A stretch of 64,000 nucleotides of DNA from Schistosoma haematobium. Its lineage: Eukaryota; Platyhelminthes; Trematoda; Strigeidida; Schistosomatidae. Positions 1-10,615 of the stretch are shown one piece after another. The notes below the pieces were generated by a model, which saw nothing but the letters and a program-made list of their open reading frames with translations, was not told the origin of the DNA and did not search any database. The stretch spans positions 9,050,450-9,114,449 of the forward strand of contig NC_067200.1 of the NCBI RefSeq assembly GCF_000699445.3, written 5' to 3'. Within the stretch, counting starts at the first letter, position 1. Each line of letters starts with the position of its first letter. Position numbers and translations under genes: made by a program.

Positions 1-923
1 TAGCTCAGCCGGCATCGAATTCCAGCATTTGACAACTCTTAAGGAGTATAAGTTGTGTCTACAGTTCATTCTGATATGTTGCATCTCCAGCTTCTAGGTG
101 TTACTCCTTAGGTTTGTGTTGGAGCTAAACTTAAGTAGGTGTTTAAGAGGATGTCCAGAAGTGTTAAGGATACTGTAAGCCATAAGGAGATCGTCTCTAA
201 GATTCCTATACTCTAATCGGTAAAGGTTTAGTGAGTTCAGGCGCTCTTCATAAAGCTTGAATCTGATCCCCAAACTGATTTCGTGACTCGCCTTTGGATA
301 CGTTCCAGAGCATCTGCAAGATGTCTCAGATGACCTATTTTACACTGAAATGTTAAAGGTAAGTCCGTTGTTGTCTGCCGAATTTTGAATTCGAGTCAGA
401 TCCTCCTGAAGTGCCTGTATATCGTTTTGGTTGCGTACCTCTCTCCAGAGTCTCACATAATCAGCAAAAAGTAATAACTCAGACGATACCTTTTGTGGAA
501 GATCGTTTTTATAAATCAAGAAAAGAAGTTTCAGTACTGAGCCCTGGGAGACCCCACTAGGACATTCCATAGCCTGAGAGAAAGGGAAGTTAACCCTGAC
601 CTTAAAATGTCGATTTTTAGATATGAAGTGAGCCAATCAATTAGAGGTGATCTGATACCTAATCGTTTGAGCTTACTGATAAAAGATATATGATTGACCC
701 TAGCGAAAGCTTATAAGAAGTCAGGGTTAATGACTTCAACCATCCCTTCGCGATCAAGGATGGTTGTCCATCTGTTCATCGTGGTCATCAGGTTGATTAT
801 ACAAGAATGACGCCTCCTGAAACCATGATGTTGGGGTGAAAAGAAGTTTTAGCTTAATGGATAGTCATGTATAGCATCGCTTATCAGGGACTACATGATT
901 TTCGAAGGTATGGAGAGAAGAGC
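1..923 (-). mobile_element. CR1/Jockey-like LINE, reverse-transcriptase C-terminal half (broken)
   Basis: This is the downstream half of a non-LTR retrotransposon reading on the minus strand. Residues typical of a LINE reverse transcriptase are seen around 340-636: GVSQGSV (usually GVPQGSV), FLIYKNDLP, and LLFADY where the active site FADD is expected, so the catalytic pair is lost. Downstream at 1-330 is the thumb-like ALERIQRRVTKS segment. Several stops and frame changes break it. Its upstream half lies at 13044-14570; taking out the LTR element between them restores a continuous frame across the junction (VALLS, then IPSKIM). The window starts inside the element, so its 3' end is not seen. 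Confidence 0.85.
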
Positions 924-1190
924 TGTAACAGCTTAGGTTGGTTGGTTAAGAGTTGACCCCAAACAACCAAGTATATGCCAAAACAGTATTGTTCAAGTAT
1001 TCATTCACTTCCTTGTTTTGTATAAGCGTTATATTCCCTATTATCTTATATTGAATGTTGAGAGCCTTTGTTTGTCTGAACAGATAATCCCACGCTCCAC
1101 TGTGACTGCGCTAAGATCGAAATAAAGACCTATTCACTACTTGTCTGGTTTCTTCTATCAATAGCACGAGGGTTACCTATAGACACGAAA
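924..1190 (+). repeat. 5' LTR of outer element
   Basis: It begins TGTAACAGC and ends ACACGAAA, and matches 12773-13039 at all but two positions (T/C in the GGTTAAG stretch, C/T in GACCCC). An AATAAA is present in GATCGAAATAAAGACC. The 3' border is set by the GAGC duplication; ending in AA rather than CA is unusual. Confidence 0.93.
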
Positions 1191-1208
1191 TTGGTGAGCC
1201 CTTTTGAA
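1191..1208 (+). promoter_or_regulatory. Primer binding site, outer element
   Basis: TTGGTGAGCCC directly follows the 5' LTR. TGG complements the CCA end of a tRNA. The first eight bases are shared with the inner element, whose site looks like a tRNA-Trp complement, but the following bases differ, so the primer here is uncertain. Confidence 0.6.
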
Positions 1209-1399
1209 CACAAATTTAACCTCATTTTTGTTATTAATATTATATTTTTTGTACTCAATCGTAAAAGTAGACCTGATTATCCGTAAACTAAGTTGGATAT
1301 ATAAATAGTTTTTTTCTTTTTTTTAATTACCTTAAGTTATTCGTGTTATAGAAACCATTTTTTCGTGCTAACTTTATTGCTATATTTGTCACATACCTC

Positions 1400-2245
1400 A
1401 TGTCAGACTCAATAGAAACCCATAATCTGGATGATTTGTCACCAGTGGAGATAGACACTGTTATGACTACGAAATCCCGACTTCCAGAATTTGATCGTAG
1501 TGATCCTGAGTTGTGGTTTGCTCAACTAGAGCATTATTTCACGAGACACAATATCAAATCTGAAGGGATTCGCTATAGAGATTTGTGTTCTATCCTTCCT
1601 CCTTCAGTCGCCAAAGAAGTCCGTGACTTGATTTTAGATCCACCATCACCACAACCATACACCATCTTAAGACGAGAGATAATGAACCGTTTATCATTAT
1701 CAGATAGTCAAAGAATTCAAAGACTTTTTCAAGGTGAAACACTAGGTGATCGGTCGCCGTCACAGTTTTTACGTCACCTCCAAGTCTTAGTGGGTGATAA
1801 CACAGTGGGTGAAGCAGTCCTAAAACAAGGATGGATACAAGCTCTCCCATGCTACGTCCAACACTGTTTGGATGCACAAGATCCTGAAACCTCATTATCT
1901 CATTTAGCGCGTATAGCCGACAGAATAATGGAAAGAGGTCCTCTAACTGGATCAGGCACAATAAATCACACACAAAAAGTAGAATCAGCAAAAGACCCCG
2001 TAATAGAAGGACTCATTGCGAGTGTTAAGAGTCTCACTGAGGCTGTCACCAGAATGCAAATGGGTCATAGAAACAGGAGCAAGTCACCACAACGACCACG
2101 AGCCAAGTCACAAAACAGGTCAGAAATGTCCAGACAATCTGGGCAGTTTTGTTGGTACCACTGGAAGTTTGGTGTCAACTCAACCAAGTGCACGCAACCA
2201 TGCGCCTGGCCTAAGCATAATCCTAAGGCAGCGGGAAACGAGTAA
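1400..2245 (+). CDS. gag: Gag of outer CsRn1-type element
   Basis: A 281-residue capsid/nucleocapsid polyprotein that would package element RNA in cytoplasmic particles. The N-terminal two thirds resemble the DUF7041-like gag domain of this clade ([17 protein letters not shown] near residue 30; the inner element has the equivalent WPDNVEAWFCYAEADF). Then follow a basic Ser/Arg-rich linker ([18 protein letters not shown]) and one zinc knuckle with C251, H254, C264 and C268. The ATG is the first in frame after a T-rich leader. The frame is intact to TAA at 2243-2245, and a GGGAAAC slip site lies two codons before the stop, so gag-pol is probably made by -1 frameshifting. Confidence 0.92.
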   Translation: MSDSIETHNLDDLSPVEIDTVMTTKSRLPEFDRSDPELWFAQLEHYFTRHNIKSEGIRYRDLCSILPPSVAKEVRDLILDPPSPQPYTILRREIMNRLSLSDSQRIQRLFQGETLGDRSPSQFLRHLQVLVGDNTVGEAVLKQGWIQALPCYVQHCLDAQDPETSLSHLARIADRIMERGPLTGSGTINHTQKVESAKDPVIEGLIASVKSLTEAVTRMQMGHRNRSKSPQRPRAKSQNRSEMSRQSGQFCWYHWKFGVNSTKCTQPCAWPKHNPKAAGNE

Positions 2246-2291
2246 CCCCTCCCCAGGTCGCGACGACTGAGGAGGGGCGCCTAAACAGTCG
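2233..2291 (+). promoter_or_regulatory. Predicted -1 ribosomal frameshift signal (slip site + pseudoknot)
   Basis: The heptamer G GGA AAC (2233-2239) is in the correct gag phase (gcG GGA AAC gag taa). After a 6-nt spacer comes CCCCTCC (2246-2252), which pairs with GGAGGGG (2271-2277). The loop bases CGACTG (2264-2269) can pair with CAGTCG (2286-2291), giving an H-type pseudoknot. A -1 shift enters the open pol frame at 2239. All pairings were read by eye; no folding was run. Confidence 0.8.
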
Positions 2292-3113
2292 CTTGTTTTA
2301 TGTTAGAGACAGAAACTCGGGCTTGAATTTCTTGGTGGATACTGGCGCTGCTCTTAGCATCATCCCTCAAAATACTGAGATTAGTCGAGAAACATCATCA
2401 ATTACACTTCAAGCTGCAGATAAAACTAAAATCGCGACATTTGGGCAGAAAACTTTAACCCTAGATTTGGGGTTCAGGAGGCAATTCCCTTGGGTTTTCA
2501 CGGTAGCCGACTTAGATCTGGCAATACTGGGGATGGACTTTCTAGAGAGATACGAATTTCTAGTTGACACCAAGAAACGGCGATTAACACTAAAAGAAAC
2601 TTCGTATTACACAAAAGGCAAAGAAAGTCACATCAGCTCTCTTAACTTGATTCAAACTCCCCCAGTAACAACAGCGAAATTCCAAGATATACTCGCGGAA
2701 TTTCCAAACTTAACTAAACCAAACCCACAGCCTTCTAAAGACAAACTAAAAGTAAGTCACACTATCAAAACCGAAGGTGCACCGGTTTTTGCAAAACCCA
2801 GGAGACTAGCACCAGATAAGCTCAAAATCGCTAGGGCTGAGTTTGATTATATGCTACAATTGGGTATTATCCGTCCCTCTGATAGTCAATGGGCATCCCC
2901 TTTGCATATGGTCCCAAAGAAGAATGAAGGTGACTGGCGACCGTGCGGGGATTACAGAGCCCTAAACCGTCAAACCGTACCAGATAGGTACCCAATACCT
3001 CATATCCAAGATTTCACAAACGGTTTACAGGGTATGAACATATTCACTAAAATTGATTTAGTCAGGGCATATCACAATATCCCGGTGGCTGATGAAGATA
3101 TTCCCAGGACAGC
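2239..3113 (+). CDS. pol: Pol of outer element, 5' part (protease and start of RT)
   Basis: This is the first part of the pol polyprotein, in the -1 frame relative to gag; it has no obvious ATG of its own, consistent with frameshift expression. The aspartic protease has the active-site motif [12 protein letters not shown] (D at 2338-2340) and a later [10 protein letters not shown] segment. The reverse transcriptase then begins with [32 protein letters not shown] and [15 protein letters not shown]. The frame is cut at 3113 by insertion of the second LTR element, just after IPRTA. The coding sequence resumes exactly at 8353. After the junction the reader meets the inner LTR and a stop at 3139-3141, so no full Pol can be made from this copy. 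Confidence 0.93.
3110..3113 (+). repeat. Target-site duplication CAGC of inner element (5' copy)
   Basis: CAGC at 3110-3113 is repeated at 8349-8352 immediately after the inner 3' LTR. Removing one copy plus the element restores the RT frame. Confidence 0.92.
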
Positions 3114-3434
3114 TGTAGCGGTAAATAAATCCCCAAAATAAATAGCATTAAGTTTTCGACATTGGATGCTGACCATATGTTTTAGTGGACTCATCTAGCT
3201 GAAGGCGCTCGGTCAGGCATCCGCACCAGATCACGTGTGGTAACGCCGTGCTCAACATCAACCGCAATCGCTAGCCAGATTAGATCAGAGAATTCCGATA
3301 TATTGGTCATCGCCAAATATACTCTTCCGATCTCCTCGACTCTGTCTTTTGATTTCTCTTGGTGGGAACGAAATATATTAGAAGGTGTTACTGGTAGAAG
3401 CGTTGTCAAACACTGAATACCTGTGACATCATCA
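3114..3434 (+). repeat. 5' LTR of inner element
   Basis: It starts TGTAGCGG and ends CATCATCA (canonical TG...CA) and has the same sequence as 8028-8348 by eye. AATAAA-like signals occur early (GGTAAATAAATCC, CCAAAATAAATAG). Confidence 0.95.
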
Positions 3435-3453
3435 TTGGTGAGACCGACGTGAT
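3435..3453 (+). promoter_or_regulatory. Primer binding site, inner element
   Basis: TTGGTGAGACCGACGTGAT follows the LTR directly. From TGGTGA onward it resembles the complement of a tRNA-Trp 3' end (TGGTGACCCCGACGTGA expected from memory), the primer I associate with CsRn1-type elements. Confidence 0.65.
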
Positions 3454-3615
3454 CTGGTACACCTAATTGCAACTGTGAGTCTGTTCTTTTTTGGGATTTT
3501 TATATATCATTGCCTTATTTTTTACTTTTTTTAAACATTGTGATTTTTTTTTCGTGTTTTTTCTTGGATATATATATATTTTCCCCTCGTTCATTATCGT
3601 ACTTCATACTTCATC

Positions 3616-4449
3616 ATGACTGAACAGACACCTAAAATACTCAAGCTTAAGACTTTGTCCCCACCTTCGTTTCAACTGATGCCTTTCTGGCCCGACAACG
3701 TCGAAGCCTGGTTTTGCTACGCAGAAGCCGACTTCTCCGAGCACGGCGTGATCGACACACGTGCACAATTCCTCGCAGTAGTCAAGGCACTACCGCGCGA
3801 ATTCAACAGGTACGTAACACCTAGTATGTTTACTAGTGATGTTTCCGATCCTTACGAAATCTTAAAACGCTCGATTCTTAAACGAGGAGATCTAACCGAT
3901 CGACAAAGGTTAGATCAACTCTTCAATAACATCGACCTGCAACACGGTTCTGCGACAGACATGTTGCAACGGATGAGAGAGGTTATAGGCCTAAGAACTT
4001 TCGACGAAGGTCTATTCAAACAACTCTTCTTGTCAAAACTTCCCCAACAGGTGCAAGCAGTTCTGGTCTCGTTCCAGAACAACAGCTTAGACGAGCTAGC
4101 TGCATCTGCCGACCGCATTCTAGAAATTACGAAACCTTCTACTACCGAGGTATTTTCAGTCAAAGAAAGGCCTCACACGACTCAGAATGATATAACCGAC
4201 TTATGTCACACACTCACGCGTTATCTTAGTCTTCGTACCGACCGTAAGAGATCGCGCACACCACGTAGAAGCATTTCTCGTAAGTGATCTGTCTCTAGAC
4301 CACGAGAGACAGATAACCCCGACTGGTGCTGGTATCATAACCAGTATGGAAAGCTTTTCAGAAATTGCAGAAAACACTGCAATTTTCCCAACACGAAACC
4401 GACTGATTCGAAAAACAATTCGGGAAACTTCCAAGCCGGCACGCGTTAA
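3616..4449 (+). pseudogene. gag: Gag of inner element, broken by one nonsense codon
   Basis: A capsid/nucleocapsid protein homologous to the outer gag (WPDNVEAWFCYAEADF near residue 30, then ILKRSILKR and LPQQVQAVLVSF). Reading stops early at TGA 4285-4287, after a basic Ser/Arg run, but the same frame is open beyond it to TAA 4447-4449 and carries the expected C-x2-H-x9-C-x3-C knuckle (4327-4380). The context, RSISRK-stop-SVSR, suggests an Arg codon (CGA) changed to TGA, a single C-to-T change. The truncated 223-residue product would lack the RNA-binding knuckle and would also stop before the slip site at 4422, so Gag-Pol cannot be made from this copy. Confidence 0.9.
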
Positions 4450-4478
4450 CGGCAACCGTAGCCGGCGAACAAAGCCGT
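4422..4478 (+). promoter_or_regulatory. Predicted -1 ribosomal frameshift signal, inner element
   Basis: The same heptamer G GGA AAC (4422-4428) occurs in the gag phase (tcG GGA AAC). After a 6-nt spacer, GCCGGC (4435-4440) can pair with GCCGGC (4461-4466), and loop ACGGC (4449-4453) with GCCGT (4474-4478). The -1 frame from 4428 is open into the protease. Pairings were read by eye and the second stem is weaker than in the outer element. Confidence 0.72.
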
Positions 4479-7400
4479 CTGTTATTCGTCACAGATGTGA
4501 CAACGAGAGTTCGCTACCTCGTCGACACTGGCGCAGAAGTTAGCGTTCTCCCAGCAAATCCTAACGACCGACTACACGAATCGACCCTAAACTTACAGGC
4601 GGCAAACGGAAAACCGATCGCTACGTATGGCAAAAGGTACGTTTACCTTAACGTGGGTTTACGCAAACCCATACACTGGATTTTCGTTGTTGCAGATGTT
4701 TCTATGCCAATCATTGGTATGGACCTTCTACAACACCACAATCTGATCATCGATACGCGCAAACGGAGGCTAGTAGACGGGAACACTAATTTGTCCGTTT
4801 GCGTAACTTCTTTTACTGGTTGTAGAGTATCCCCAGTCACAGTTAAACATATGATAGACCCACTCTATCAACCACTACTCGATAAGTACCCTGGGATACA
4901 ACAAACTCAACCGAAACTACCGTGTGTAACCAGCAACGTTACACATCACATCACGACTACAGGACCACCTGTATTCTCTAAAGCACGACGACTAGCTCCT
5001 GAAAAGCTAAGGTTAGCGAAAAACGAATTCGATCACATGATGGACTTAGGAATCATACGACCGTCAAGTAGCCCATATGCATCTCCGTTGCACATGGTCC
5101 CTAAAAAGGACAGCAACGATTGGCGTCCAACTGGTGACTATCGGCGATTGAACGCGAAAACCATTCCCGATCGTTACCCGTTGCCTCACATTCACGATTT
5201 GACAGCTACCTTGAAAGATACAACTGTCTTTTCGAAAATCGACTTGGTTAAAGCGTATAACCAAATCCCTATGGCTACTGACGACATACCGAAAACAGCT
5301 ATCATAACTCCTTTCGGACTCTATGAATTTTTGCGAATGCCTTTCGGTCTAAGGAATGCTGCTCAAACATTCCAAAGATTCATAGACGACGTTTTCGAGG
5401 TCTCAACTTCGTACACGCGTATGTTGATGACTGTCTAATCGCAAGTCCGGACAGAGAAACACATCTCAAGCATCTGGATCTTGTTTTCGAACGACTTCAA
5501 AAACATGGCATTACTGTAAACGTTCAGAAATGCCAATTCGGAACCGACTCGTTAGACTTTCTGGGACACACTATCGATGCTCAAGGCATTCGACCTCTTA
5601 GGACCAAAGTGGCGGCCATTCTGGATTACCCAGAACCGACCACCGTCAAGCAATTACGCACGTTCAACGGCCTGGTAAGTTTCTATAGACGTTTCATACC
5701 CAAATGCGCATTACTTATGAAACCTCTGACCGACCAACTTCGTGGAAATGCGAAATCCATTAATTTGGACGACACCGCACGAAAAGCATTCTCCACAGTT
5801 AAGGAACTGATTGCTAAAGCAACAATGCTCGCACATCAGGACACCCGAGCACCCATTAGCATCGCAGTAGACGCATCCGACTCAGCAATCGGAGGAGTCT
5901 TACAACAATGGGTTAACAACTCCTGGCAACCCTTGGCATTTTTCTCTAGAAGGTTGCTAGACACCGAATCGAGGTACAGCACATTCGGTAGGGAACTCCT
6001 AGCTATGTATTGTGCTGTACGGCATTTCCAACACTACATCGAAGGTCGTGAATTCACTCTTTTCACGGACCATAAACCGCTCACTTTCTCGTTAAGCTCT
6101 CCTTCTGACAAGTACTCTCCTCGTGAGTCTCGACAACTGGACTACATTTCGCAGTTTACTTCAGATATTCAACACATCTCTGGAGCAAACAATGTAGTTG
6201 CAGACGCTTTATCTCGTATAACTTCCTTGAACAGTTTCCAAGGAATCGACCTTCTTAAACTCGCCGAGCTTCAAAAAGAAGACAGTGATCTTCAGCACGA
6301 GTTATCGTCCACAACACTTAAACTACGCATCAAACAGATGGGAACAGGTAAAGAAACCTTACTTTGTGACACATCTACAGGTAGGGATCGCCCAATCGTG
6401 CCGAAACATTATCGACGCAATGTCTTCAACACATTGCACAAACTTTCGCATCCAGGTGTTCGTGCAACCATCAAGCTTATAGCAGAAAGGTTTTGCTGGC
6501 CTGGAATGAATAAAGACGTGAGGGAGTGGGCACGCTCCTGTGTAAGCTGCCAAAAATCTAAGGTTATCAGACACAATAAATGTCCCTTAGGCTCGTTTAA
6601 AACTCCCGATGCCCGTTTCGACCATGTTCATCTGGATTTGGTAGGACCTTTACCAGATTCAAATGGATACTCTTATCTCTTAACCTGCGTTGACCGTTTC
6701 ACTCGATGGCCAGAAGCAGTACCTATTAAGGACATCACTGCTGAAACAGTGGCCCGCACCTTCGTCGAACGATGGGTAGCAAACTTCGGTTGCCCTTCAA
6801 CCATCACTACAGACCGCGGACGTCAGTTTGAATCTGATCTTTTCCGTCGTCTGACCACACTTTTAGGAATCACTCGCTTCCGAACGACCGCCTACCATCC
6901 ACAAGCAAACGGGTTGGTAGAACGTTTTCACCGACAACTGAAAGCTTCGCTATCAGCAGCAAACGTTTCACAGTGGACCGACGCTCTTCCACTCGTCTTA
7001 CTAGGTATCCGCAATGCAGTGAAAGCTGACATTGGATACACTGCGTCTCAACTCGTTTATGGAACGACACTTCGACTTCCAGGAGAATTCGTGGATCCTT
7101 CATCCTCTTCAATGAACATGGATCTAACCTCCTACACGAACAGGCTTACAAACGCAATGCGTTCAGTTAAACCTGCTTTCACTCGACCTCAATCAACTGA
7201 TGTTTTCGTTCAACCTGACTTACGATATAGTACACACGTTTTCATTCGTCGAGACTCGCATCGACGACCATTCGAATCAGCATACGAAGGACCCTTCAAA
7301 GTTCTTCAACGTGAATCTAAGTACTATATAGTCGATAAGAACGGAACAAACGATAGCATCAGCATCGATCGCTTAAAAGCAGCGTATTTAGAAGGAAATC

Positions 7401-7579
7401 CTATCCACGTCGATTTTCCTTCGGTACAATCGAACGACACGACTCCGACACTTACAATACCTCATCCGACAACCAACACACACGATGATACTTCGACAGT
7501 ATCCGAAAATAAACTTAAAACGACGCGTTCTGGAAGAAGGGTGAGATTTCCAGAACATTTAAACGACTATTGCACGTAA
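4428..7579 (+). pseudogene. pol: Pol of inner element, one frameshift in RT
   Basis: This is the replication polyprotein. Domains in order: aspartic protease ([12 protein letters not shown] near 4520), RT ([68 protein letters not shown] at 5420-5431), RNase H ([18 protein letters not shown]), integrase zinc finger (HKLSHPGVR with C-x2-C in CVSCQKSK) and the catalytic core ([31 protein letters not shown]). Frame 4428-5398 must jump to the frame of 5399-7579, which fits loss of one base just before YVDD. Otherwise the frame is open. Integrase is followed by a chromatin-binding-like tail with no recognisable chromodomain. Confidence 0.93.
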
Positions 7580-8027
7580 GGCACTTCTCGACATTTTATA
7601 TTATTTTTAAAAAAAAAAATTTTAATATGCTTATATATTTTTATTTCTATTTAAAAAAAACAAAACAAAAAAAAACAATTTTTTTAATGCTATTACGTGT
7701 TCATGAGTTTATTTTCCATTTTTTCCGCCGACATTGTGCTTTTACGCACATACGAGTGTATTTCGACATGCACTTACATTTTTTTTTTTCTTTTCCAGGA
7801 CGGCTGGAAAAGAACGATGACGTTTATGAGGATCCGAAATTTTCATTGTACATTTTCTTTTTTACTATGTTGTACCTCCGTCCCATATAGTAAGGAAAGA
7901 CGACCAGACGCTGCTAAATTTAGTAAGCTATCAGAAGAGTGTTTACCAACGACAAACTCGTTGGGTTTAAACTTCTGGCTGGCCACGTCTTAGGGTCGTC
8001 ACTGCCCCACTAGGGGGGGGAGTGATC
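7580..8027 (+). other. 3' segment of inner element with polypurine tract
   Basis: This lies between the pol stop and the 3' LTR. It holds A- and T-runs, then a long pyrimidine tract ending TTTTCCAG at about 7779-7798, which looks like a splice acceptor. An open frame of about 65 codons follows to TAG at 7991-7993. The tract AGGGGGGGGAGTGA (8012-8025) is the plus-strand primer just before the LTR. I do not recognise the short frame. Confidence 0.7.
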
Positions 8028-8348
8028 TGTAGCGGTAAATAAATCCCCAAAATAAATAGCATTAAGTTTTCGACATTGGATGCTGACCATATGTTTTAGT
8101 GGACTCATCTAGCTGAAGGCGCTCGGTCAGGCATCCGCACCAGATCACGTGTGGTAACGCCGTGCTCAACATCAACCGCAATCGCTAGCCAGATTAGATC
8201 AGAGAATTCCGATATATTGGTCATCGCCAAATATACTCTTCCGATCTCCTCGACTCTGTCTTTTGATTTCTCTTGGTGGGAACGAAATATATTAGAAGGT
8301 GTTACTGGTAGAAGCGTTGTCAAACACTGAATACCTGTGACATCATCA
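8028..8348 (+). repeat. 3' LTR of inner element
   Basis: It has the same sequence as 3114-3434 and is followed by the duplication CAGC (8349-8352). An antisense open frame (8105-8323) occurs in both LTRs and is treated as chance. Confidence 0.95.
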
Positions 8349-8352
8349 CAGC

Positions 8353-10615
8353 TATTACTACACCCTTTGGCTTATTCGAGTTTGTACGCATGCCATTCGG
8401 CCTGAGAAATGCGGCACAGACATTTCAAAGATTCATAGATAACCTACTTCGAGATATGCCATTTGCGCAGGGGTATATAGACGACTTGTTAATTGCCAGC
8501 CCCGATTTGCAATCACACGAACAGCATGTACAAGCAGTGTTGAAAAGACTGGATGAACATGGAATAAACATACATCAAAGTAAGTGTGTTTTCGGTGTTC
8601 AAACTTTAGAATTTCTCGGTCACACAATAAGCCCAGAAGGGATTAAACCTATCAAAAAAGAAGTGGATACCATCAAACAATACCCCATACCCAGTTCTCT
8701 AACACAACTGAGAAGTTTTCTAGGTCTAATTAACTTTTATCGCAGATTCATACCAGGTTGTGCACAATTAATGCAACCTTTGACAGATTCACTTAAAGGA
8801 AAACCAAAAGAATTCAAACTGTCTTCTGACGCCATCGAAGCTATTAAACAGCTTAAAGATAAACTGGCTCAAGCAACTACGTTGATATATCCGAATTCTC
8901 TTTCCCCACTTGCTTTGATGGTGGATGCTTCAGATAAAGCAGTAGGCGGTACCCTTAACCAACTGGTTAAAAACGCCTGGAAACCAATTGCTTTCTTCTC
9001 GAAAAGACTCGCTCCAGCCGAAACAAGGTATTCTACCTTCGGGCGAGAACTTCTTGCAATCTACCTGACCATTAAACACTTCCGACACATGTTAGAAGGT
9101 AGGGAATTTATAGTCTTTACGGATCACAAACCATTAACGAATGCATTAAAAGCGAGAGCCGATAAATACTCACCTCGAGAAGTCCGACACCTTGACTATA
9201 TATCACAGTTCACAAGCGATATCCGACATGTCAAAGGTCAGGACAATCAGGCGGCAGATGCTTTATCCAGACTAGAAATGAACGTGCTACAGCAGTCTAC
9301 AGTAAACTTCGAAACGTTGAGACACGAACAAGAGCAGGACCTAGAATTACAAAACCTACTTAAAACAAACAATTCAAGTCTTAATTTAAAACAATTCCCA
9401 TCACCTATCGATGGTATTCTAATTTATTGTGACACGACCAAGGCAATGCCGCGACCTTTCGTTCCCAAAAATATGCGAAAGTTGATATATGATAACTTTC
9501 ATTCTTTGTCTCATCCTGGCGCAAAAGCTTCAACAAAACTAATCAATGCCAGATATATATGGCCGAATTTACAGAAGGATGTACACAAATGGGTTAGAGA
9601 GTGTTTAGCATGTCAACAATCAAAGATTAATCGTCACACAAATTCACCCATAGGTGTTTTCTCGCAACCAGATGCACGTTTTGCCCATGTGCATATCGAC
9701 TTGGTAGGTCCTTTACCACGTTCAAACGGTTTTAATTATCTGTTTACATGCATAGATCGATTTACCAGATTCCCTATAGCCATCCCGATAGCGGACATCA
9801 CAGCGGAAACAGTAGCCAAAGTTTTCATGCAGAACTGGGTAACCATTTTTGGTACACCCATAACAATAACGACGGATAGAGGAGCGCAATTCGAATCCGA
9901 ACTATTTAATAACTTGGCTAAACTTCTAGGCTCCAATAGGATACGCTGCACTGCATATCATCCTCAGGCTAATGGGATGGTAGAACGTTTTCACCGTCAG
10001 CTAAAAACCGCCCTTATATCTCACTCAAACCCCAATCAGTGGACAGAATTCCTACCGTTAGTTATGTTGGGAATACGAACATCTGTCAAAACTGACGCAC
10101 AGTGTTCAGCTGCGGAACTGGTTTTCGGAACAACTCTGAGACTACCAGGTGAATTTATTAACCCTAATACTAACAGTCAAAAACTTAATTTAGAAAATTA
10201 TGTAGATCAACTACGGGACCACATGTCTAAAATTAAGCCGATTAATACTCGTGAACAATCGCGCGCCGTATATATACCTAAAGACCTAAGCAATTGCACG
10301 CACGTCTGGATAAGATGTGACAAAATAAAAGCACCACTCAGTCCTCCATTTGAAGGTCCTTTCAAAGTCGTCTCAAGAAAATCTAAATATTTCGTGATAG
10401 AAAAACATGGAAACATCGACACAGTAAGTATTGATAGGCTAAAGCCGGCTTATCTAGATCATGAACCACCATACGTGTTGTTAGATCGTTTAACTGACAA
10501 ATCCATTACGGAATCGAAATGTAAAGATAATAAATCTTTACAAATGACTAAAACGGTTCGCTGGGCACATCCAATTAGTCAGTCAAGGATGTTGACAGTT
10601 TCGGCTGCAGGATAA
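8353..10615 (+). CDS. pol: Pol of outer element, 3' part (RT, RNase H, integrase)
   Basis: This continues the pol frame cut at 3113: [19 protein letters not shown], then YIDD (8474-8485), the RT thumb, RNase H (MVDASDKAVGG, TDHKPLTNAL, DNQAADALSR), integrase zinc finger (HSLSHPGAK, CLACQQSK) and the integrase core ([35 protein letters not shown]). There is no stop or frame break through TAA at 10613-10615. With the 5' part (2239-3113) the total is 1045 codons plus stop, so only the nested insertion disables it. RT copies RNA to cDNA and integrase inserts it in the nucleus. Inner and outer Pol align along their whole length by eye. Confidence 0.94.

Larger units (their letters stand above)
3114..8348 (+). 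mobile_element. Inner Ty3/Gypsy LTR retrotransposon, CsRn1 clade, nested in RT of outer element
   Basis: A 5235-bp element with 321-bp LTRs at 3114-3434 and 8028-8348 that look identical base for base, and 4-bp duplications CAGC. The internal part holds a primer site, gag, pol, a 448-bp 3' segment and an AGGGGGGGG purine tract. It is related to the outer element throughout gag and pol, at clear protein-level divergence, so it is a different family of the same clade. Two breaks prevent expression: an in-frame TGA in gag (4285) and a one-base deletion in RT near 5399. Identical LTRs argue for a very recent insertion. A diverged solo LTR of the same kind lies at 61546-61842. Confidence 0.94.

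Noticed and set aside
3191..3472. Minus-strand open frame in both LTRs of the inner element (also 8105-8323)
   Set aside because: It is identical in both only because the LTRs are identical; it has no recognised domain and the related solo LTR at 61.5 kb does not keep it open.
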